A stretch of 48,486 nt of DNA from Rhizobium freirei PRF 81 (lineage in GTDB: Bacteria; Pseudomonadota; Alphaproteobacteria; Rhizobiales; Rhizobiaceae). The stretch is taken from positions 1 through 48,486 of the forward strand of contig NZ_AQHN01000069.1 of NCBI RefSeq assembly GCF_000359745.1, read 5' to 3'. Shown here piece after piece: positions 41,401 to 47,568 of this stretch. The notes beneath the pieces were generated by a model. It worked only from the letters and a program-made list of their open reading frames with translations. It searched no databases and was not told the DNA's origin. The translations under genes and the position numbers were made by a program. Position 1 is the stretch's first letter, and every line of letters starts with the position of its first letter.

Positions 41401-43297
41401 GATCGGCCTTGCCGTCGCCGTCCTGGTCAATCGTGGTGGTGATCGTGCTGTGGTCGGCGCTGGTGACGGTCGTGGTGCTATTGAGAACGGAACCATCGGC
41501 GTTGAAGTTCGTGACAACCCGCGTGCGAACGCCGGAAGCGACCGTCGTGACGTCCGTCTGCGAACGGTCATAGGTGCCATTGCCGTCGTCGTCGAATTTG
41601 GTCGATATGCTGTTGCCGTCTGCACTGGTGGTCACCAGATTCTGGAAAGCCAGGCTGCCGTCGGCATTGTAGGCCTGAATCGTATTCGTCTTCGACTGGT
41701 CGGCATCGGTGACGACGGTCGACTTGACAATATAGCCGTTGGAGTCGCTGGCAAGAACGGCGTCGCCTACCGCGCCGGTCGAACCGTCGGACTTGGTATA
41801 GGTCGTCGTCCCGGTAATGGCCGAGCCGTCGCTAAAACTCTGGCCGCTGCCCCTTGGCGTCAGGTCGATCGAGGTGATCCCGAGCGAATCCAGCGACACC
41901 AGTTGGCCATTGACCATGACCTTGAACTTCGACCACTGCGCATCGCCAGCATCGAGCTTACCATTGCCGTTTGTGTCGAAGACGTCCTTGAGCGCCTCCA
42001 GGTCGCCCGTGGCAGTCGGGTCCCACTGCGTAAATTCGAATTCTTTCGAATTGCTGATCTTGCCATCGCCGTCAGCGTCGAACACCAGCACGCCCGTGCC
42101 ATTGCCGGCCCACGCCATGCGGTGCTGATAGCCGTCGCCGTTCACATTCACGAACTGCGATGATGTCCCAAGCGTGTTGAGGTTTAGACCATTGCCCGAA
42201 AGGTCGAGCAACACAGGTTCATCATCATCGCCACCTGGCCCCACGCCATTGTGTTCGGACGGCGCATCCTGTCCCCAGTCATTGCGTGCATAGCTTCCCC
42301 CATTGCCCGTCCCACCATAAGCACCGCCGCCCGGTCCTACGCCGTTGTGTTCGGACGGCGCATCCTGTCCCCAGTCATTGCGTGCATAGCTTCCCCCGTT
42401 GCCCGTCCCACCATAAGCACCGCCGCCTGGTCCCACGCCATTGTGTTCGGACGGCGCATCCTGTCCCCAATCGTCGCGGGCGTAGCCTCCCTTTGGTGTG
42501 CCGTCATTTCCGAGATCACCAAGAAGCCCGCCGTTGAAAGGCTCGAAGTTCATCGATGGCGGGGTTTGAGCAACCGGAACATCTGGAACGTTGGGCATAA
42601 AGCCGAAATTCCAGGACGCTCCATCGACGGGCGTAATCGGCGTCGGAGGAACTGGATCAACCGGTGTGTAAGATATAGGCCCAATGCTCTCCGGCGTCGG
42701 TGGATTGATCGCTAGGTCAACGTTAAATGGGCCAGAGTAAGGCATCGACGGCGCAACGGGTACTGAATCAGTAGGAGGGGCACCAACACCTAGGTCATCG
42801 GCGAGCTTGCCGGGAAAAGGAGCCAACGGACCATCTACAGCCATATAATATCGCGATAAATCAACGTTCAGCATCGGCGTCATCATGATCGATGGCAGTG
42901 ATGCGGGTGTCGCGATATGTTCAACTAGTTGGCCGCGCACGCTGTAACTGACGGCAGACCCCAAAAGAGTTCGGCTAACAGAAGCGTTTAGTTCAACCCC
43001 ACCCGGAGGCTTGCCCAACACACCGCCGCCAAAGTTATAACCAGCTCCTGCGAAAAAAGACGCACCTGCAACATCACCCGCCACCGCACCTATGCCAACA
43101 GAGATCGTTAAGCCACCTGCGGAGGAATATTGTACTTGCGCAGCTAGCCCCAATAGGGAACCCATCGTTTTGATTGAGGCTCCAGAAGTACCGACCGATG
43201 CCGACCATTGTACGCCGGCGAAGCCGGTACCATAAGTCATCCCCGCGCCTCGGATGCTAACACCTACTGACGTCTTCAGATCTGCTGACGAGCTCAT
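35438..43297 (-). CDS. Giant (2619 aa) calcium-binding repeat protein, probable type I secretion substrate
   Basis: No signal peptide. N-terminal 1-170 is Gly/Ser-rich and beta-like. About 170-265 is Pro-rich. About 265-355 is a three-copy repeat of 32 residues (DWGQDAPSEHNGVGPGG...). A calcium-binding module with EF-hand-like loops (DADGDGKIS, DTNGNGKLD) covers about 355-530. Next are some 25 repeats of about 54-56 residues, each with D-x-N/D-G-D/N-G-x-x-D followed by a T-T-S-A-D-G strand (about 550-2000). About ten 38-residue repeats with Y-N-D-D-G-S and W-S follow, then a Gly-rich hinge and a second copy of the EF-hand module with the same SFSDGSAITGT ending. There are no classical GGxGxDxxx RTX repeats. 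The start has GGGGAGGAG upstream. The exporter genes follow at once, so it is very likely their cargo: a long surface fibre or adhesin. Confidence 0.92.
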   Translation of the reverse strand: MSSSADLKTSVGVSIRGAGMTYGTGFAGVQWSASVGTSGASIKTMGSLLGLAAQVQYSSAGGLTISVGIGAVAGDVAGASFFAGAGYNFGGGVLGKPPGGVELNASVSRTLLGSAVSYSVRGQLVEHIATPASLPSIMMTPMLNVDLSRYYMAVDGPLAPFPGKLADDLGVGAPPTDSVPVAPSMPYSGPFNVDLAINPPTPESIGPISYTPVDPVPPTPITPVDGASWNFGFMPNVPDVPVAQTPPSMNFEPFNGGLLGDLGNDGTPKGGYARDDWGQDAPSEHNGVGPGGGAYGGTGNGGSYARNDWGQDAPSEHNGVGPGGGAYGGTGNGGSYARNDWGQDAPSEHNGVGPGGDDDEPVLLDLSGNGLNLNTLGTSSQFVNVNGDGYQHRMAWAGNGTGVLVFDADGDGKISNSKEFEFTQWDPTATGDLEALKDVFDTNGNGKLDAGDAQWSKFKVMVNGQLVSLDSLGITSIDLTPRGSGQSFSDGSAITGTTTYTKSDGSTGAVGDAVLASDSNGYIVKSTVVTDADQSKTNTIQAYNADGSLAFQNLVTTSADGNSISTKFDDDGNGTYDRSQTDVTTVASGVRTRVVTNFNADGSVLNSTTTVTSADHSTITTTIDQDGDGKADQSQTFVTNADGSTSTTTKTLSASGAVLSQVQVLSSADGLTKTTKTDINGDGIYDEVVSDSTVLASDGSRTRTMTDSSANGTVLSRVATTTSADNHTRTVISDLDGNGTTDKQDQTQTTIAANGTVTTVVTTTNGDGSLRGKVTTVTTADGLWKTASTDLTGDGATDVVDSDVTAIAADGTRTETVWEQSTNGTLLSKKVTTTSADGESKNISVDANGDGSTDSQTVITVAGDGTITETDSTLAANGSLVSKVLTTTSADGLSKTVSTDANGDGAYDAITTDVFTAGSSGARVETVTKKAGNGTLVGQTVTTTSADSLTQTAQSDLNGDGVFDKTVTDVIVLNAGARTETVTAKSGNGTLLGQTVTTVSADRKTTSVTKDIDGDGHTDSASTQIVAGDGSQTSTTTQTSADGVLHRKTVVVTSADALTTTTATDANGDGVTDVTTVDQTVINADGSHTETVTDKSNTGALLDKATTTTSGNGLTITTQSDLNGDGTVDSTTVNATALNNDGSKTTTTSDYVGTALTDQTKVTVNANGLVTTSSYDYDGNGTFDRVATAYKAFGADGSTSETDWAVNAAGTLLSKTISNVSADHKTATSQVDLDGDGALDVKTTTVVDATGLTTKTVETYKAGTTTLSSRAVTATSANGLSVTTSSDLDGDGVYEQVITDVTVLNADASKTETVSRFGAGSTLISKTATTTSGNGLSKQTSWTDGTGATVRSATDVTTLGADGSTTEVVTNSGVISNKTTTTTSGDGKTVTATYDIDGNGVVDQKSVTTKNADGSVTQTLSDLTSAGAVSHSKTTTTGAGGFNTLVSYDTDGNGAGNKTVTDLTTLNTDGSKTTVEKTYTVNGSGSLVLSAITETDTSTDGLTVTTKWDQSGSGTFTKSRTDVTVLNADGSRTETVSYFTGTTLTSRYLTTTSANGLSITSQSDPTGAGTYAQTSTDVTVINADGSRTRTVSATESDGSLISKFVTTTNADGLVVSTNEQRTGLATQTVSDTVEILADGAKRETVTTTDASGKLIDKTITLTSADKQTVTIDRDANGDGVIDQHQQTVIADSGVVTQTVTDYKSAGVKADGSTSTTTADGLQTTTNWDLDGNGTVDRRRLTVNTNNADGSKVSVISDTDLTTNKLASKTTIQQSSDGMVRTTSKDVDGDGTVDQVETLTADTTSATVSIVTNNATAQKTNYLLAGKVYWKKAIAAKVETDSSADGRTKTVKYDYDGNGTFEVVMQSQLQADGSTVATVIETNASGGVIAKGTITTSTDGLITVLAKDSTNDGVIDHKETSVIHNDGSITLTKVDLNASSAVTQTVVDTVSALGSLTLRVTSDGQGRKTAQTVVAGDGSSVTTTYDAASGQKLSVGNANSDGILTSVFLYDPLNAQAWSWVEQYFDSAGRKTLEKQFNDDGTHVEITFLVTNGQQQRVSYFNAAGQLTNTIDYDAQGSASWSRVDQSYDAALEVTYQKTTFDDGSQFIWNYDRANTQTWSSISQAINAGGQLVTQTQYNDDGSRYVSTFDVANAQSWSRQDQVFDSGNHLMSITNFNDDGSRTTTNYDPLNTQVWQRFDRYYSSANQLYYQAQINDDGSWYAYTYDVWNAQPWTEVDQSFDSSNRLRTQMNYNDDGTRTGYIWDVTNSQPWSSMTQVFNTSGQMTNQFQYNDDGSQVQYTFDVSNSQSWSYLANVYTAAGQLATEYVYSDDASKWTITSHDVNNNQPWTRLVQNFVNSGVINTATSYNDDGSYTNYQYDGSGTLTAWQRYAQTGGGGSPNGGGGSGYQMVDYWPQPHYGHGPILLDLNGDGHIDLRPLDTNALATGSSVTFDWNGDGARDGTAWVGPQDGFLAIDLGENGQAGPDGVIDQSKELAFSEWATPDQVAANGGSVSDLDGLRLAFDTNHDNVLDANDARWSEFRIWSDVNQNGVVDPGELETMSQAGIKLINLLSTTDGSQSFSDGSAITGTSSYQTTDNASHYLAADATLSYQPAIPKQSAT
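36130..37250 (-). repeat. Ten-copy 38-residue repeat block (YNDDGS type) in the giant gene
   Basis: Units follow the pattern Y-N-D-D-G-S-x5-Y-D-x-x-N-x-Q-x-W-S-x5-F-D-S-x-G-x-L, about 114 bases each. Protein similarity is clear, while the DNA copies have diverged, so the block is old and under selection at protein level. The pattern recalls YD/RHS-like strands but lacks their consensus. Confidence 0.8.
37550..41650 (-). repeat. About 25 copies of a 54-56-residue calcium-loop repeat in the giant gene
   Basis: Each unit, about 165 bases, has an EF-hand-like loop such as DLNGDGVFD, a short ADGS turn, an E/K-T-V-T strand, a G-T-L-L-S-K turn and T-T-T-S-A-D-G. A single chain can carry many calcium ions this way and should stiffen once outside the cell. 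Confidence 0.85.
42240..42490 (-). repeat. Near-identical 96-base tandem repeat in the giant gene
   Basis: GTGTTCGGAC (plus strand) recurs at 42251, 42347 and 42443, an exact period of 96 bases. The copies are nearly identical in DNA, unlike the older repeats. They encode DWGQDAPSEHNGVGPGG and a Gly-rich linker. Recent duplication is likely and copy number may vary between strains. Confidence 0.9.
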
Positions 43298-43328
43298 TTC
43301 TCCTCCCCAAAGAATAAGTGAGATAGTC

Positions 43329-43583
43329 CTACATTTTTTTGTATTCTTCCAAAATATTCTTGCAGGTATTGATCATCTCAGTAACGTTATCTTCACTGAG
43401 AGTGTGAACTCTTGTCACCTCGTCCGCGTTATACATATAGATAATACTTCTCGCAAAATCCTCTTTGTCAGACACTATACTTATGGACGCGTATTCTTTT
43501 TCCTTAATATCGGAAAAATATTGCGTACTTAGGAAGTTATACCCGTATGTTTTGACGACTGATCGTATGATCTTCTTAAACAT
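43329..43583 (-). CDS. Small soluble protein upstream of the giant gene
   Basis: Encodes 84 aa. The ATG at 43583 has GAGG five bases upstream, and the stop is 31 bases before the giant gene start, so the two are probably co-transcribed. It starts with a basic helix (MFKKIIRSVVKTYGYNF) and continues as an alpha/beta fold (ASISIVSDKEDFARSIIYMY, then a Lys/Glu-rich final helix). It is clearly more AT-rich than the giant gene. No known family is recognised. A dedicated chaperone that keeps the giant chain unfolded, a regulator or an immunity protein would each fit the position. Confidence 0.6.
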   Translation of the reverse strand: MFKKIIRSVVKTYGYNFLSTQYFSDIKEKEYASISIVSDKEDFARSIIYMYNADEVTRVHTLSEDNVTEMINTCKNILEEYKKM

Positions 43584-45558
43584 TGCGCCTCACTGATCCT
43601 TGGGTCTCACGTTGCCATTTCCCCAACATCAGGTTCGATGGTGCTCAACAACGTAAGTGCATTTTTCGAATTTCCTTAGAGGCCCGGCTCGCGTTGACGC
43701 CCTTACATTAACAGGCTCCAAGAGTTCGACTTCAAAATTCATGCGATGGTCTCAAATTTGAAATGCAATAGGCGTTAATTTAGGAGGTGTTGCGATTCAA
43801 CTTCGGGGCCGCCCTTCTCAATAAGGAACGCAAATAAGGTGCAGTCGTAGACAAATGGCACCCCCAGCAAAGGGCTTCTCATTGCCATGAATCAAAGTTG
43901 TCTATGATGCGGCAACGTTTAACCTCCGCGTAGCAGGCCAGCGCTCGTGCGTGCCACGCACGCAAACATATGAAGGTCGGCGTCAGCAAGCTACCGACCT
44001 GCTCCGTCGGATGCATCTCTTACTTTGCAACTGATAGGTACAATCGGCGCAAACCAAAGAGGCGGCATAGGATTCCAAGGTTAGCTTGGAGTTCACCATG
44101 TGTCATGGGCTTCTGTGATATAAGACAAGAGCGCGGTGAGCGAAAACAAGCCAAGGTCCAGTTCATAGGCGTGCTGTATTCAGATGGAGTTCATGAATAC
44201 GCACACACTGCGTCACCACCGACACTGCATGACATTCTAAAATGTCGTTACCCAGCCTCCCCCTCCAAAATCCCCGATTTTCTTAATTCCCCAGCCACCA
44301 CTGACCGACGACACTCGCCCGCGCGATGCGATCGTTATGAACGCACGCTAGTGATATGGTACATGGCTGACACAGAACACATTAAACAAGTGCGCTCCGA
44401 TGTGCCCAATCGATCAAGTGGATCTGTCGACCATTGTGACTTTATAGAGTCCCCTCCCGGCCGATTGGAATTCCAGTATCCTGCAAATCCCGATCGATAC
44501 TCGCCGTAAACTAGAACAAATAGGCTGCGGTAAGTTGAGATTATGCAGTCGTACATAGCTTTCGACTATATATACGCGTATTTCATGTGTTTGCAATAGA
44601 AGATTCACTATCTATGAGCGATATAAGAAGAAAGCATACAGAGGTGAGCAAGGATCGCCTAGAAAAGCAGGCAAGGATAGCTGAATTAAATCAGTATTAA
44701 TCCAAAATGATATGTGGATGAATTGAAACTGAATTTGGTGTTGCTCGAAACGGAACAGACTGCCGGAAGGATGACGGCCCGCCGATCCAGCGTCTGACGG
44801 CATTTGATAGGATCAGGAGCGGAAAATAAGTGTGCTCTTGAAAGGACTCGAACCGCCGACCCCTTTATTTGGCCGATAAGTTCGCGCTGATTTTTAGTAT
44901 AGGGGCAACTACTTGCCCCTCGGGCCGTCTTCGGACAGTCTGCTACTGGCCACCAAGATTTGAATAGCGGACGTTGAAGAGGGATTGATCTCAATGACGG
45001 CGCCCGGCCTCATCGTGTTTGCTATACCGTCTACCGATGCGCAAGCGTTCGATACGATTCCAGTTCAAACAGCCATTTGCGCCCTGAACGCAACTGCCCG
45101 CGCGCTACGATCCCGCAAATAAATGCGATATCGAGAGAGAAGGCCGTCGTGATCGGCTCCTTTCCGCCCTCGGTGTGAAACTGTCCGCTTTTCTTCGGGA
45201 GGCAATCGACGGAACAGGCCTGATCGTAGATGAGTGCCGAAACTTGATTAGCTCGGAAACGACGGAGCCTTAGCGCCAGATTTAAGGGGCTCGGAAGCTC
45301 GCCACCAACGCAAGTCCGCGTTGAGCATGAAGAAGAAATATCGATTGGGGACAAGCGTTGCTTGCAGCTTGACCCGCCCCAATAACACGCTCTAGTTTTG
45401 TTCGCATGATTCTAAATCGTGCACCATATCCAGGCTTGCTCGTCCGAAGTTGCCGTCTTGCGCCCCATAAGATGACGCAGCAGCCGAGCAAGAATTTGAG
45501 GTCTTCATTTGCTGCTGACAGCGCGGCAGAAGCCGCACGTGCATAGCAAGGGTTATCG
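43584..45558. other. Long stretch without convincing genes
   Basis: Nearly 2 kb. The longest plus-strand frame (43970-44509, 179 codons) has the composition of translated noncoding DNA (many Arg, Pro, Ser, Cys) and no ribosome site. The minus-strand frames at 45031-45354 and 45282-45824 show nothing recognisable, and the second mainly mirrors the nuclease start. A 28-codon frame at 44614-44700 is too short to judge. At about 44830-44865, the minus strand reads GGTTCGAGTCC followed by TTTCAAGAGCAC, like a tRNA T-arm and 3' end, but no full tRNA folds. The promoters of the giant operon and of the Gabija-like pair must lie at its two ends. Confidence 0.5.
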
Positions 45559-47568
45559 ATGTTCATCTCAGAGCTGCGCATCGAGAATTTTAGAGGGTAC
45601 GGTGAGGGAAGCGATGCCCTCACCCTGCCACTAAGTGCCGGCCTTACAGCGCTTGTTGGCGAGAATGATAGCGGCAAAACGTCAATCATCGATGCATTGC
45701 GCCTTGCATTGGGAACCCGTGACCAAGAGAGTTTTCGGGTGGATGATGGCGATTTCCACCACCCCGCAGGTGGCGGGGAGCGCCGGACCGAGATCCGCAT
45801 TCGTTGCAAATTTGAGGGGCTCACGGCCGGCGATAAAGCAGCCTTTGCGGAGCACCTCAGTTATGAGGATAAAGGCACGGCAAAATCGGTCGTCCTTTAT
45901 CTTAATTGGAAAGCGATAGCGTCCGTCGCCGGCAGCCGTAACCGCCGATTCACAACCATTGAAACCAGATCTGGAGCGGCAGGAGATGGTCCGCCGTTCG
46001 ATCAGGGCGCCCGAACCCTCTTATGCTCGACTTATCTGCGGCCGCTGCGCGATGCCGAACGCGCGATGTCAGCCGGGCGAGGCTCCCGGCTGTCGCAGAT
46101 TCTTCAGCACACCCGTGAAATTAAAGACAACGGCACGCCTTATGATCCCGCGCAGAATCCGCCCGTTGACCCACGGGCACTGACGGTTCTAGGCATCGGG
46201 GATTTCGCGAACGAGCTTCTCAAAACACATGTCGGGGTGAACAGCGCGCGGGAGAATCTCAACGATAGGTATCTCGCGCCTCTGTCCTTTGCCGGAAGCA
46301 AATTGCAAGGGCGTATTTCGGTAAGCGGGGCCAGAGGCGAGGATGCGACGCGGCTTCGGCTACTTTTGGAGAAGCTAGACCTCGAACTACGGGATGAATC
46401 TTTGCCCGATACGCCCGCCAATCGGGGGCTCGGATCGAACAACCTGCTGTTCATGGCATGCGAGCTTCTTTTATTGGGCGCAGAGGCCGACGGTTTCCCC
46501 GTTCTATTGATCGAAGAACCGGAAGCGCATCTTCACCCGCAGCGTCAGCTTCGTCTGGTGCAGTTCTTGCAGCAAAAAGCAAACGAGCTACGCGACGATG
46601 GACAAAAAATACAGATCATCATTACAACCCATAGCACCCAACTAGCTTCGGCCATTGCACTGGAGAATCTGGTTCTGTTGCATGGCCGCAAGGCGTTTCC
46701 TCTCTCGTCGACACGGACAAAACTGGAGAAAACGGATTACGCGTTTCTCTCTAGGTTTCTTGATGTCACGAAGGCCAATTTGTTTTTTGCACGCGGTCTA
46801 TTGATTGTAGAGGGCGATGCGGAAAACATCTTGCTGCCGACTATAGCCAAGCTGATCGGTCGCGATCTAACCGAAAACGGTGTATCGCTCGTCAATGTCG
46901 GCGGTGTGGGGCTACGAAGGTTTGCACGCATTTATCTCCGCAAGGAGCCGCTGTCGGACAGTGTCATCGGCATTCCTGTTGCCTGTGTTACCGATCTCGA
47001 TGTCATGCCAGATTGCGCTCCTGAAATCATCGGAAAGGTGAAGCCGGGGGACGCATGGCCGCTGACCAAAGATAGAAAATGGCGCGCTGTAAAGGACTTT
47101 ACGACCCCTCAGCTCGCTGAGAAAAAGGCAGGGATCAAAGGCAAAGCGTCTGAACAAAACGTTGAGACGTTTGTGGCCGATCACTGGACGTTGGAGTATG
47201 ACCTGGCCTTTTGCGGTCTGGCAAAAGACGTCTGGGTTGCGGCATCGCTCGCCGAAAATGATGATAAGATCAACGCCGGGAAGATCAAATCTCGCGATGT
47301 GATCCGCGAGGCATTGAAATCGTTTGTGGCGTTTGAGGCTTCCGCGGCGACGCCCGAAGAACTTGCCACACGCGTATATGGCTTGGTTCTCGATGTTTCA
47401 AAGCCAACTGTTGCCCAGTATCTTGCGGCTCTGCTGGAGCAGCGTCGATCGAGCCGAACGCCGGGCGGCCTGGTATCGGTTTTGCCCTCGTACATTGTCA
47501 GTGCCATCACGCATGTAACAACTATCCCCGGCGCGGCCCCTCCGGCCGGGGCAGGTGCCGGTGCTTAG
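45559..47568 (+). CDS. gajA: OLD-family ATPase/TOPRIM endonuclease, GajA-like
   Basis: Encodes 669 aa, somewhat longer than typical GajA. The N-terminal ABC-type ATPase starts MFISELRIENFRGYGEGSDA. Walker A GENDSGKT is at 34-41, a signature-like GLGSNNLLFMACELLLLG near 295, Walker B VLLIEEPEAHLHPQRQL near 315, and switch His IIITTHSTQLAS near 355. The TOPRIM nuclease follows, with the Glu in LLIVEGDAENILLPTIAKLI near 415 and the Asp pair in VACVTDLDVMPD near 475. In Gabija, GajA forms a DNA-nicking complex with GajB that is unleashed when phage deplete nucleotides. The ATG at 45559 follows AGCAAGGG, and the end overlaps the helicase gene. Confidence 0.9.
   Translation: MFISELRIENFRGYGEGSDALTLPLSAGLTALVGENDSGKTSIIDALRLALGTRDQESFRVDDGDFHHPAGGGERRTEIRIRCKFEGLTAGDKAAFAEHLSYEDKGTAKSVVLYLNWKAIASVAGSRNRRFTTIETRSGAAGDGPPFDQGARTLLCSTYLRPLRDAERAMSAGRGSRLSQILQHTREIKDNGTPYDPAQNPPVDPRALTVLGIGDFANELLKTHVGVNSARENLNDRYLAPLSFAGSKLQGRISVSGARGEDATRLRLLLEKLDLELRDESLPDTPANRGLGSNNLLFMACELLLLGAEADGFPVLLIEEPEAHLHPQRQLRLVQFLQQKANELRDDGQKIQIIITTHSTQLASAIALENLVLLHGRKAFPLSSTRTKLEKTDYAFLSRFLDVTKANLFFARGLLIVEGDAENILLPTIAKLIGRDLTENGVSLVNVGGVGLRRFARIYLRKEPLSDSVIGIPVACVTDLDVMPDCAPEIIGKVKPGDAWPLTKDRKWRAVKDFTTPQLAEKKAGIKGKASEQNVETFVADHWTLEYDLAFCGLAKDVWVAASLAENDDKINAGKIKSRDVIREALKSFVAFEASAATPEELATRVYGLVLDVSKPTVAQYLAALLEQRRSSRTPGGLVSVLPSYIVSAITHVTTIPGAAPPAGAGAGA

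Noticed and set aside
42240..42490. CRISPR-like regularly spaced repeat
   Set aside because: The 96-base units are contiguous, in frame and coding, with no spacers; no cas genes are present.
43950..43970. Short GC hairpin (GTGCGTGC/CACGCACG) as a terminator
   Set aside because: It does not follow any gene end, has almost no loop and no T-run.
43970..44509. 179-codon open frame on the plus strand
   Set aside because: Arg/Pro/Ser/Cys-rich composition typical of translated noncoding DNA, no ribosome site, no recognisable motif, and a competing minus-strand frame.
45031..45354. 107-codon minus-strand frame upstream of the nuclease
   Set aside because: No homology recognised, no ribosome site, and it overlaps a second frame reaching into the nuclease gene.
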